Below, piece after piece: positions 1 through 7,797 of a DNA stretch of 49,409 nt. The translations under genes were made by a program, and so were the position numbers. Position 1 is the first letter of the stretch. Every line of letters begins with the position of its first letter. The stretch covers positions 1 through 49,409 of the forward strand of contig JAEZJQ010000026.1 of assembly GCA_023436305.1 (NCBI GenBank), written 5' to 3'. This DNA is from Bacillota bacterium. GTDB lineage: Bacteria; Bacillota; UBA4882; UBA8346. A model generated the notes under the pieces. The model did not search any database. It saw only the letters and a list, made by a program, of their open reading frames with translations, and was not told the DNA's origin.

Positions 1-658
1 CTAAAGTTCGACTGCGTCTGCCAACCCGGAAGATTTCGGTGATGAGTTTGGGATCTTTCAGGTATCTTCGTACACAGGCGGTATTGGCCCTGAATGCTTC
101 ATTAAATGCTTCCTGGGGGCCGCGCACTACATGCTCGGCGATGGGAATTCCGATGTTCCGGTGTTCCCAGCCTTTGGTTTCAATAATCAAGGCTTCATCC
201 GAACCGTCGATCAGGAGCACCGATGAACCGTCAAGCACACCATTAACGGCTTCCTTGATTTTTTTGCTTTTGGCGATTTGAGCACCGGGGAGCAGCTTTT
301 CATAAACGGTGCCCGCCGGATCGGAAGTGGAAACAGTTCCGCTGTCCAGGATCATTAATGGTTGCAAAACCGCAAAATTTTGGGTATTACGATCGGTGAG
401 GCCATCTATATATATTATCAGACCGGTTCGATTAATGGCCGGTATCCGGAATTCCCGGAATACAACATCGATATTGGCGGGGAACTCAAAAATTTCCTCG
501 AGACGGGACCGGTTTTTGGCCAAAGTTTTACAAAATAATTCTTCCCGTTCATTCTCTTTGGGAGGGTCGGGGCGATTCCAGGAGCGATCCCTCAGTGAAA
601 AGTGGGGGGTGGTTTTGCCGAAACGAAAAAGTTTTTTAATTTTATCCCATATTTTCAT
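1..658 (-). CDS. GerA-family spore germination protein, N-terminal part (cut by window edge)
   Basis: The minus strand is open from an ATG at 656-658 to the window edge, giving 219 residues. It has an AAGGGA ribosome binding site a few bases upstream. The protein contains the sequence YIDGLTDRN followed later by HVVRGPQEAFNEAFRANTA and then an Arg-rich stretch, the layout of the soluble N-terminal domain of GerAA/SpoVAF-type proteins. In that family the domain precedes a membrane region and forms part of the nutrient-germinant receptor in the inner spore membrane. The C-terminal membrane part, and any gerB/gerC partners, lie outside the window. The gene is divergent from the LD-carboxypeptidase. 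It is the clearest sign that the host descends from endospore formers. Family assignment is confident; which paralog it is cannot be told. Confidence 0.85.
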   Translation of the reverse strand, partial: MKIWDKIKKLFRFGKTTPHFSLRDRSWNRPDPPKENEREELFCKTLAKNRSRLEEIFEFPANIDVVFREFRIPAINRTGLIIYIDGLTDRNTQNFAVLQPLMILDSGTVSTSDPAGTVYEKLLPGAQIAKSKKIKEAVNGVLDGSSVLLIDGSDEALIIETKGWEHRNIGIPIAEHVVRGPQEAFNEAFRANTACVRRYLKDPKLITEIFRVGRRSRTL

Positions 659-813
659 TAACGATCCCTTTTCGGTAAATGTACATAAAGTCAAATGTCC
701 AAATCACGAATTCCTTCGCGGGCGAGTCAATCCGAGGCCCAAGGTTAAAACGTCAAGATTTTCGTCAAATTGACCTTCGGCCTTTATTTTTACCAAAACA
801 TGGGGGGTTATTC

Positions 814-1740
814 ATGGCTAATGGAATCAAAGCGGTTGCTTTAAAAGCGGGAGATAAAATCGGGGTGGTGGCGCCGGGGAGCCCGGTGGAGTCCGGGGAA
901 GTGTTGAAAGGAGTTCAAAAGGCGCTCAGGGATCGGGGGTATGAGATCGGATGGGGGGAGACAGCCCGGGTGATGGAGGGATATTTGGCGGGAAACGATC
1001 TGGCGCGGCGGGCTGATTTGGAACGGATGTGGCTGGATGATTCCATTGCGGCCATTTGGTGTTTGCGGGGAGGTTACGGCTGTATGCGGATGCTGCCGCG
1101 GTTATGTTTCCGGTTATTTGCGGCCCATCCCAAAATATTGATTGGTTTTAGCGATATCACCGCCTTGGAGCTTGGTTTGTGGTCGCGGATTAAACTGGTT
1201 ACATTCCACGGTCCGGTTTTAACAACGTTGAAGGGAAGTGAATTCACCGAGAACCAGGCTTTTCGAATGTTGAACAGTGGGTTCGCCGGGGTTTTGGATT
1301 GGCCGGAAACCAATGACCGGCTTTATTTGCCTATCATTCCGGGCAAGGCCCGGGGCCGGATCTTGGGCGGGAATTTGGCTACCGTTTGTTCTTTAATGGG
1401 CACCCGGTTTTTTCCCGAACTGGATGATGCGCTTCTGTTTTTGGAAGAGACCGGCGAGGCTGCTTACCGGATCGACCGGATGCTGACCCAACTAACAATG
1501 GCCGGTGTATTGGATAGCGTGGCGGCGGTTATTGTGGGGAGGTGCATACCGGCGGCGGGGGAGGAGGAGGCGGATTTAATCAAGGTATATCAGGAGCGAT
1601 TGGGGGAATTGAATTGCCCTTCGGGGTACGGGTTTCCTATCGGTCATGGGAACCAACAATGGACATTGCCGCAGGGGGTGATGGCCGGGGTGGATACGGC
1701 AGTGGGAGGGTTAAGTTTGGAGGAGGGGGCGGTGGGATGA
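814..1740 (+). CDS. LD-carboxypeptidase (peptidase family S66)
   Basis: 308 residues, the usual length for S66 LD-carboxypeptidases (LdcA/MccF type), which cleave the L,D bond before the terminal D-Ala of muropeptide tetrapeptides, or detoxify microcin-like peptides. The serine nucleophile lies in GFSDITAL (Ser113), and the other triad residues fit FLEETGE (Glu211/212) and FPIGHG (His278). The N-terminal VVAPGSP motif and the WCLRGGYG motif are typical. The ATG at 814 is chosen because GGGGGG lies just upstream; an in-frame start at 679 would add 45 residues with no family resemblance. There is no signal peptide, so it is probably cytoplasmic and acts in wall recycling. It is divergent from the germination gene and convergent with the WYL regulator. 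Confidence 0.9.
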   Translation: MANGIKAVALKAGDKIGVVAPGSPVESGEVLKGVQKALRDRGYEIGWGETARVMEGYLAGNDLARRADLERMWLDDSIAAIWCLRGGYGCMRMLPRLCFRLFAAHPKILIGFSDITALELGLWSRIKLVTFHGPVLTTLKGSEFTENQAFRMLNSGFAGVLDWPETNDRLYLPIIPGKARGRILGGNLATVCSLMGTRFFPELDDALLFLEETGEAAYRIDRMLTQLTMAGVLDSVAAVIVGRCIPAAGEEEADLIKVYQERLGELNCPSGYGFPIGHGNQQWTLPQGVMAGVDTAVGGLSLEEGAVG

Positions 1741-1751
1741 TAATCTCCCAT

Positions 1752-2705
1752 TTATTTCTTGGCTAAATATTTCGAACCGGCCGGTTTTGTGTATATTTCT
1801 TGGATGTTTCGGGCCTTTTGGGAAAGTGTTTCCCGGAAAAATTCCGGTTCAAGCACCTCCACGCCATCTCCGTAACTTAAAATATGATGATAAGTCCATT
1901 CGATATCCGGGAACTCGGTGGCGACCATGATATCACCATCGGCGGTAACCGTTATCTTTTCTTCATCAAAAAAATCTTCCACCACGGCCCGGAGACGCGG
2001 GGCAAACTTGAGGGTCATCCTGACCAACGGCCCCGAATTCCATTCTTTCTCCCATAATGAAATATCCGGTTCATTCTCCCGGCGGATAAAGGTTTCGGAT
2101 GATATAGCCAGGCCTTTTACCCGGGAAAGCCGGAAGAACCGGTAATCTTCCCTGGACCGGCAGTAACCGTAAAAATACCAGGTGAAACCTTTTAAGATTA
2201 GGGTCATGGGTTCCACCAGCCGGGGAATGGTTTCTCCCTGATAATTGGTGTATTGAAACGTGATCAAGCGGCATTCGGCAATGGCTTTTTTAATCAAATT
2301 GACTTTAATGGGCTGGTTTTTATTGCCGCCCCAAGGACTGAAGTCCAAGATCAATTGCTCCGTCAGCTCCGGCCCAGTTTCGGGAGCCAAGACTTTTAAC
2401 TTGGAAATGGCATTGACCACGGTGTGATCGTCCAGGGTGGTGTTCACCGCTTTTAAGGCGACCATGATGGACTGAAGGTCTTCGGAATTAAGCAATTGCC
2501 GTTCCAATTTATAATTATCAGCCACTTCAAAGCCGCCGCCGGTCCCCTGGTAAGCGACAATGGGGATTCCGGCCTGATTGATGGTTTCGATATCCCGGTA
2601 AATGGTGCGGATGGACACCTCGAAATATCCGGCCAACTCTGTGGCGGTGATACGGTTGCGGTTGATTAAAAGCATGGTGATGGCGAGCAGGCGGTCGAGT
2701 TTCAT
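1752..2705 (-). CDS. YafY-type transcriptional regulator with HTH and WYL domain
   Basis: 317 residues. The N-terminus (about 1-55) is a DeoR-type HTH_11 domain ending in SIRTIYRDIETINQAG. The middle (about 130-215) is a WYL domain with WYFYGYCRSREDYRFFRLSRV, and a C-terminal WCX-like extension follows. Members bind DNA and sense ligands such as nucleotides or nucleic-acid fragments; many repress a neighbouring operon. The ATG at 2705 begins MKLDRLL, the standard family start; a TTG at 2747 in frame is less likely. Its stop lies 11 bp from the stop of the convergent LD-carboxypeptidase. The target is unknown: nothing adjacent forms an obvious operon, and about 1.5 kb of non-coding DNA lies upstream. 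Confidence 0.88.
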   Translation of the reverse strand: MKLDRLLAITMLLINRNRITATELAGYFEVSIRTIYRDIETINQAGIPIVAYQGTGGGFEVADNYKLERQLLNSEDLQSIMVALKAVNTTLDDHTVVNAISKLKVLAPETGPELTEQLILDFSPWGGNKNQPIKVNLIKKAIAECRLITFQYTNYQGETIPRLVEPMTLILKGFTWYFYGYCRSREDYRFFRLSRVKGLAISSETFIRRENEPDISLWEKEWNSGPLVRMTLKFAPRLRAVVEDFFDEEKITVTADGDIMVATEFPDIEWTYHHILSYGDGVEVLEPEFFRETLSQKARNIQEIYTKPAGSKYLAKK

Positions 2706-2927
2706 ATCGGATAGTCTCCGGAAGAGATTTAAGTCTTCATATAACAAGTTGATAAGGATTGGATTAATAAATTATACCATTCCCCGGGAAATCCTTTTTA
2801 AGTTGGGAAAAAAGAGTTCATTCCAATTTTGTCGCATGAAGGTTTAAGCATTATACACAGCTCATTTGTTTTATTATAACAATAACAACTCGTAACTTTA
2901 GAGAACATGGCTTTTTGATCCCTGTGA

Positions 2928-3280
2928 CCTTTAAAAACTAATTATTACCCAGATCTTGGGGAAATGACAAAATATTATGAAGGTTATTCTGTCCGCTGCG
3001 GGAGTGCGTCCTTTGGACGCGACACCCGCACGGCTAAGTGTTTTTCTTAAAAACCCGGCTAAAGCCGGCTATGCTAAAAAATAGTTTGACAAAAAAGTGG
3101 TAAATTATTTAGGCCCAATAGCCCCGTTTACGGGGGTTTGTGCGTCGAGCAGCGCGCCTATACACCCAGCCGTGGGGTTTCACCCCGCGGAGGAGATGAA
3201 TGGCCCACAAATAAATTGGACAAAAAATTAAAATTTTCTATTATAGTTCATGGATATAGGTAATGATTAGCTTTAAAGGG
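2928..3280. repeat. 353-bp non-coding element with imperfect terminal inverted repeats
   Basis: The left end (2928-2954, CCTTTAAAAACTAATTATTACC...) and the right end (about 3254-3280, read on the other strand as CCTTTAAAGCTAATCATTACC...) form imperfect inverted repeats of about 26 bp. The left 117 bp (2928-3044) recurs in inverted orientation at 10663-10780 with high identity, so this is mobile or dispersed DNA. No open reading frame of interest lies inside. It encloses a long hairpin (about 2998-3032, arms GCGGG-GTGCGTCC / GGACGCGACACCCGC) and the structured block at 3111-3207. It could be a MITE-like derivative of a larger transposon; no target duplication was recognised. Confidence 0.5.
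3111..3207 (+). ncRNA. Hairpin-rich block, candidate orphan HEARO/omega-like RNA
   Basis: Seen: GGCC at 3112-3115 can pair with GGCC at 3202-3205, closing a domain. Inside are a CCCCG-TTTA-CGGGG hairpin (3122-3135), a GTGCG...GCGCG stretch with GAGCAGC, and a strong CCGTGGGG-TTTC-ACCCCGCGG hairpin (3170-3190), followed by GATGAATGGCC. From memory this order resembles the HEARO RNA that accompanies IscB (OMEGA) nucleases. No IscB or TnpB gene is present nearby, so it would be an orphan copy. This is a resemblance only; a structural REP-like repeat is the alternative. Confidence 0.35.
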
Positions 3281-3446
3281 TATAGAGATCTTAGTTAGGC
3301 ATTCGAAACCACCTGAAATTCTTTGCAGGGAAAAGGAGAACAGAGACGAAATAGTAAATTACCTATAGACAATATTTTCGGAATCGTCATGATAGTCTCG
3401 TCAAACCTTTTACAAAATGGTTCTGGAGCAAACAAGGAATAATTAA

Positions 3447-3792
3447 AGGGTGTGTAAAATTTTTGGTGTTTGAAAAACTTTGAAGAAAGTAAACGAGGGT
3501 CGACAAGGAGGCGTTGTCCTCCACTCCTTGCAACCTCCAGGACAAAAGGGTGGAGTCGGCCACCCGCGCGATGTGTACATCGCGACTGAATCCGCCGATT
3601 GAGAACCGAGGTTCTCAAACTCTCCTCAGTCATCCCGGTTTTTTGGGGTCGCCGCCATCCATGGCTTTCTGTCTGCCAATTGGGTCAAGGCTTCCGATGG
3701 CGACCGCTTTTTTCATCCTTGAAAAGAAGCGCCGCGCGACTCCATCCGTGGAGTCGAAAAAGCAACAAAACACAAAAAATTTGACACACCCT
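3447..3792. mobile_element. 346-bp MITE-like element with 25-bp terminal inverted repeats
   Basis: The left end 3447-3471 (AGGGTGTGTAAAATTTTTGG...) matches the reverse complement of the right end 3768-3792 (AGGGTGTGTCAAATTTTTTG...) at all but two or three positions. The interior has no convincing gene but is rich in perfect or near-perfect palindromes: GCGATGTGTACATCGC (3570-3585), GAGAACCGAGGTTCTC (3601-3616), GACTCCATCCGTGGAGTC (3739-3756), and GGTCGCC paired with GGCGACC. No clear target-site duplication is seen. It looks like a non-autonomous element mobilised in trans; no transposase is in the window. Confidence 0.5.
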
Positions 3793-3794
3793 CG

Positions 3795-3872
3795 ATATGT
3801 CATTTTTACATATCCGTTTATGAATGAGACATATCGTTATGTCTTTTTTACATATCCGTTTATGAATGAGAC
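3795..3872. repeat. Two direct copies of a 36-bp unit, 42-bp period
   Basis: The units at 3795-3830 and 3837-3872 share ACATATCCGTTTATGAATGA and differ at only a few positions near their 5' ends. They directly abut the right end of the MITE-like element. Only two copies exist, so this is not a CRISPR array. They may be a small tandem duplication made when the element inserted. Confidence 0.6.
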
Positions 3873-4188
3873 ATGGAGGCTGTCAAAATACACTGTAACT
3901 ATATAGTTCATCGCTTTTTGATCCCTGTGCCCGAAAACGTCGTCATTCCCTCTATTGGTACCATGACCCCGGAATACTTCGAAAATCGAAGAAAAAGTGC
4001 TAAACTTTGTGTCTAATTTATCGAGGGAAGATCAGACTCCTGATTTTGTTAAACTTTTTAATTCCCTTTTTTAGATTAACTCCCATGCCAGAAACTGGCA
4101 CAAAAGACAACGAAAAATAACTACCTAGCTTTGCTATTATCTTTTTACGAATCACTAATAACCAATAACTAATAACGGATTTTTCATA

Positions 4189-5355
4189 CTAAAGCCGTAT
4201 AAATAATTTTCGTTCATACATGACATAGAGCAACAACCATTCCATACCAAATGTCAAAATTGCAATACTAAGACTCCGGGCCGTCCCGAACCAATTTAAT
4301 AATTCATTGCCAATCATCCAACGGGATATAACATTCATCGGCAGGAAATTATTGGCCACATAAATAAAGATCGAATTCAATCCAATCACAACAAATGGAA
4401 AGGCCCATCTTTTATAACCCTTAATGTCGATGATCCAATAAAAAAGCGCCATTACTATTGCGCTCAGTCCACCGGTGACCAACACAAATGAGCTTGTCCA
4501 AATCTTTTTGTTAATGGGAAAGTCAAATCCCCATAAAATTCCCAATCCAAGGAGTACCAATCCAACAATGCCCAGCCAAGCAACCTTTTTCTCCCGGGTA
4601 ATCGTCCTCTTTTTAAAGTCAGTTTCATTTCGCAGCCAGAATCCGGTGAATACGCCAAAAAGACAGGTTACCAGCGCCGGGAAAGTGCTTAATAGTCCTT
4701 CGGGATCCCAGGTACGATAATAACGACGCCCAGGTAAAAAGAGCTTGTCGATATAGTTAGCAAAACTGGCTTCGGGAATATCCCATACTCCGGCTCCAAA
4801 GCCCGGAACTGGAACAAACTTAAGCAGCAGCCAATATCCTAACAAAATAGTCACAGCTATGATCGCTTGGTATTGGGGTCTTACGAAAAGCACTAAAATA
4901 GCAGCTCCGAAATAGCAGATGGCAATCCGTTGCAACACTCCCATCCACCGTAGATTAGTTAACCAACCGTGTAGATCGAGACCGGAATTGCTCATATACA
5001 GTCCCACCAGGAAAAGCAAGACAGTTCGGGTGAAGATTTGCTGTAGTGTTTTAAGAGGGGCATCTCCCCGTTCCCGGCGGTTACCGATGGCAAAAACAAT
5101 GGAGACTCCTACAACATAGATGAACATGGGATAGATCAGATCATAAAATGTAAATCCATTCCATTTCGCATGATTCAGCTGCATGGATATAAAATGAGCT
5201 CCCGGAAAGCGCAACTGGGAAAAGGCATCGGCGATCCTTTCAGCGCCAATGATCCAGAACATATTCAATCCGCGTAACGCATCCAGTGATACTAAACGCT
5301 TCACAGAAACAGTGTGGCGCAATTCTGTATGATTATCCCCCTTTCTTCCCCCCAT
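4189..5355 (-). CDS. DUF5009/HGSNAT-like membrane acyltransferase
   Basis: 388 residues, almost wholly hydrophobic, with about ten predicted membrane segments. The N-terminus carries RLVSLDALRGLNMFWI and then FYDLIYPMFIYVVGVSI, the signature of the COG4299 family related to heparan-alpha-glucosaminide N-acetyltransferase. Relatives move acyl groups across the membrane onto sugars; in bacteria the substrate is usually unknown and may be a wall or capsular glycan. The ATG at 5355 is only 12 bp after the stop of the upstream VanW gene, so the two are probably co-transcribed and coupled. Cell-wall modification is inferred from that neighbour, not shown. Confidence 0.82.
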   Translation of the reverse strand: MGGRKGDNHTELRHTVSVKRLVSLDALRGLNMFWIIGAERIADAFSQLRFPGAHFISMQLNHAKWNGFTFYDLIYPMFIYVVGVSIVFAIGNRRERGDAPLKTLQQIFTRTVLLFLVGLYMSNSGLDLHGWLTNLRWMGVLQRIAICYFGAAILVLFVRPQYQAIIAVTILLGYWLLLKFVPVPGFGAGVWDIPEASFANYIDKLFLPGRRYYRTWDPEGLLSTFPALVTCLFGVFTGFWLRNETDFKKRTITREKKVAWLGIVGLVLLGLGILWGFDFPINKKIWTSSFVLVTGGLSAIVMALFYWIIDIKGYKRWAFPFVVIGLNSIFIYVANNFLPMNVISRWMIGNELLNWFGTARSLSIAILTFGMEWLLLYVMYERKLFIRL

Positions 5356-5367
5356 ACAGACTGCCTA

Positions 5368-6312
5368 TTAGCCTTTCTCGATTACATGCGGTAATGGATT
5401 ATAATCATCAACTCCTAAGTTTTTATATTCAGTCCGTCCGTCATGGTATTTAATCGTAAGCCAGGATTTCACAACCAAACCATCCGCCCCGGGAATTACC
5501 GTTTTTTCTTCTCCAGGCCTTAAGTTTCGATTTTTTCGATAAAAAGTCCGGGTAGGTTTGCGGCTTAAAATTTTATGGCGCCAAGTTACTTTCGGTGGCT
5601 GTTTACCGCCGTATATCGCCATATATAAAGTGTTTCCCTTGGTATCCGCCCAGATTAAAATTGGCCCGCTGCTGTTATTCATAAAGCGAAAGTCTTTATT
5701 GCTCGAAGAGACAGTCGCATCTTGCCCGGGTGGAACATAAGGAACCGGCATGCTATGAGGATTCCTTTCGATAATTTTCAGATTCGCCAAGGTTGTTACA
5801 TTATATAAAGTACTAGCGATTTTACAGACTCCTCCCCCGGTGACTTTGATGATTTCCGCCCCGTAATAAGCCGGTCCATCCTGAAATCCTCTGGCCCGAC
5901 TGTAAGGGCCGATTTTATGGTTCATTGAAAAAACTTCGCCCGGCTTAACGATAATACCCGCAAGTAAATCAGCAGCGAGAGCTACATTGGATTCCTCCCC
6001 CGGCAACGGGTCCGGTAAAGTGGTTTGAAAAGCACCCATACGAATTTTCATATTTTTACCGGCAATCCGTGTTTTAAAGCGAGGGTTATTTTCCCAGGGC
6101 AAAATACCTTCGAAAGGTTTTCCATAAGGATGATCGGAGACTTTGAGTTCTCCAGTATTGGCAGAATTTTTATTTAAATTTGGAGTAGGTTTCGATTTAA
6201 CCTGGGGAATTTTATCCGGTTTATTCGAACTACAACCATTCATTACAAGGATAAAAAGCATCCCTATAATAATTATAAAGATAATCTTTTCTCTTCTTAA
6301 TGGAGTCTGCAA
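5368..6312 (-). CDS. VanW-like lipoprotein (copy 2 of tandem pair)
   Basis: 314 residues. The TTG at 6312 is chosen because GGAGGA lies about ten bases upstream; another TTG at 6351 lacks a good site and would overlap the previous gene. A hydrophobic N-terminus ends in LVMNGC, a plausible lipobox with Cys27. The VanW core follows: GEVFSMNHKIGPYSRARGF, VTGGGVCKIASTLYN and YVPPGQDATV. A C-terminal strand-rich tail resembles the G5-like end seen in related proteins. VanW domains occur in surface proteins of Gram-positives, but their biochemical role is not established. It is 22 bp downstream of a paralog and 12 bp upstream of the acyltransferase, consistent with a three-gene operon. Confidence 0.85.
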   Translation of the reverse strand: MQTPLRREKIIFIIIIGMLFILVMNGCSSNKPDKIPQVKSKPTPNLNKNSANTGELKVSDHPYGKPFEGILPWENNPRFKTRIAGKNMKIRMGAFQTTLPDPLPGEESNVALAADLLAGIIVKPGEVFSMNHKIGPYSRARGFQDGPAYYGAEIIKVTGGGVCKIASTLYNVTTLANLKIIERNPHSMPVPYVPPGQDATVSSSNKDFRFMNNSSGPILIWADTKGNTLYMAIYGGKQPPKVTWRHKILSRKPTRTFYRKNRNLRPGEEKTVIPGADGLVVKSWLTIKYHDGRTEYKNLGVDDYNPLPHVIEKG

Positions 6313-6334
6313 AAATATTCTTCCTCCGAATAAA

Positions 6335-7219
6335 TTATTTTCCGAATTCAATTATCCTTGGCATCGGATCGTAATAATCCACCCCCATTTCCTTAAGCTC
6401 CGTTTTGCCATTTTTATAGTGTATGGTTACCCAATTTTTGACCCTGACCCCTTCGGCCCCGGATTGAACAACTTTTTCTTCCCCAGGAGATAACTGAGGA
6501 TTGTATCGGCGAATTACCGGTATCTCCCGGCGGAATAAGTCCTGGTGATGCCAGACCACTTCCGGAGGCCGGATACAACCGTAAAAGGCCATATAAAGAG
6601 TGTTTCCCACTTTTTCCGCCCAAATTAAAACCGGACTACCGGTATTGTTCCTGAATTTAAGGTCAATCGTACCGTATGAAACCGTGGCATCCTGTCCTGG
6701 CGGAACATAAGGCACCAGCATCCCATGGGGTCTGCGTTCGATGATTTCCAGGTTTGCCAAGATAGCCACATTATAAAGCGTGGTCGATATTTTACAAATC
6801 CCGCCGCCGGTTACCCGGATGATCCGGCCTCCCGAATATGCCGGGCCTTCGCGAAAACCTTTTTCCCTGGTTCTTACTCCAAGGGTCTCGTTCATCGAGA
6901 AGACTTGTCCCGGTTGGATTAACGTTCCCGCAAGCATTCTTGCTGCTAACCCCACATTATATTCCTCGCCGGGCAAGGGATCGGGTAGTGTAGTTTGAAA
7001 AGCCGCCATTCGAACCGTGATTTTGCATTCGGCGCAATGTTTCAAGAACTCTTCATCGTTTTCCCAAATAAATAAACCCCGGGCCGGATGGCCGAGGGGG
7101 TGATTGGCTTCCGGTATGGCTTTGCTTGTATCTACAGTGGAATGTGCAGCAAGGGGTAAAACGGGCAAAATAACCATAAGCAAAATGAATAGAATTTTTT
7201 TTCTCCAAGTAATATTCAA
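6335..7219 (-). CDS. VanW-like secreted protein (copy 1 of tandem pair)
   Basis: 294 residues. The start is TTG at 7219, supported by GGAGG seven bases upstream. Residues 1-26 form a signal peptide with a long hydrophobic core. There is no lipobox Cys, so this copy is probably released or wall-retained rather than lipid-anchored. The VanW core is clear: PGQVFSMNETLGVRTREKGF, VTGGGICKISTTLYN and YVPPGQDATVSYG. It is collinear with the next gene over nearly the whole length, showing a tandem duplication in which one copy gained or lost the lipid anchor. First gene of the likely three-gene operon running to 4189. Confidence 0.86.
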   Translation of the reverse strand: MNITWRKKILFILLMVILPVLPLAAHSTVDTSKAIPEANHPLGHPARGLFIWENDEEFLKHCAECKITVRMAAFQTTLPDPLPGEEYNVGLAARMLAGTLIQPGQVFSMNETLGVRTREKGFREGPAYSGGRIIRVTGGGICKISTTLYNVAILANLEIIERRPHGMLVPYVPPGQDATVSYGTIDLKFRNNTGSPVLIWAEKVGNTLYMAFYGCIRPPEVVWHHQDLFRREIPVIRRYNPQLSPGEEKVVQSGAEGVRVKNWVTIHYKNGKTELKEMGVDYYDPMPRIIEFGK

Positions 7220-7449
7220 TCGATGACCTCCAAATATATTCCCTTTATTTTCGCCGGTTTATGTCATAGCGCTCGCTTTTAATATTTTCTGACAAAGTCC
7301 TGAGCCGGTTGTTATTATTATATTGTCTGCAATATAGTGCTTCCTGGCATATTATTTCTTTAGAGCTTGATTTTCATTCGAATCGAATATCTTCTTAACC
7401 GGTTTCTTTTAGTAAAATATTATAAATCCTAATTTCCCAGGAGGACAAA

Positions 7450-7737
7450 ATGGTATTTGGAGAAGAAATTTGTTTTCAAATTAAAGATCCTGCCAGAAAT
7501 CAAGGTATATCCGAGTTATTTCTGCGGTATATAGGGATGGATAATATCGGAATCAAAATGAAAGGAACTTTTTTAAAGCTTTGGTCTAAACGGCAAAATA
7601 GAGTAATCGGTCCTCCACTTTTCAATGAAGGACATATTTACCAAGTGATTGATTTTGACTATGATTTTGGAAAATTATGGCTGCGTAAAAAGCTAATTTC
7701 ACGAGGACGATTCGAAGGGATTTATTTAAAATCGTGA
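7450..7737 (+). CDS. Small hypothetical protein, 95 residues
   Basis: A strong ribosome binding site (GGAGGA at 7440-7445) stands five bases before the ATG, which argues that the frame is real. The protein is mixed charged and aromatic, with no signal peptide, membrane segment or recognised motif, and should be cytoplasmic. It is alone on the plus strand between two minus-strand units. About 230 bp separates it from the divergent VanW operon, an AT-rich stretch that could hold both promoters. I do not recognise the family. Confidence 0.6.
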   Translation: MVFGEEICFQIKDPARNQGISELFLRYIGMDNIGIKMKGTFLKLWSKRQNRVIGPPLFNEGHIYQVIDFDYDFGKLWLRKKLISRGRFEGIYLKS

Positions 7738-7797
7738 AACGGATGATATTGGAGTAAAAATGGGCGGAAATTTGCCCAATCTATGGGAGATTACCGG

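Noticed and set aside
39..773. Plus-strand open frames at the left edge
   Set aside because: They are shadows of the minus-strand GerA-type gene, which has a good ribosome binding site and family motifs.
3795..3872. Possible CRISPR array
   Set aside because: Only two units with a 6-bp gap; no spacers of normal length and no cas genes.
3295..3906. Open frames within the MITE-like element and its flanks
   Set aside because: They are rich in unusual residues, lack ribosome binding sites and follow the palindromic repeats; no family resemblance.
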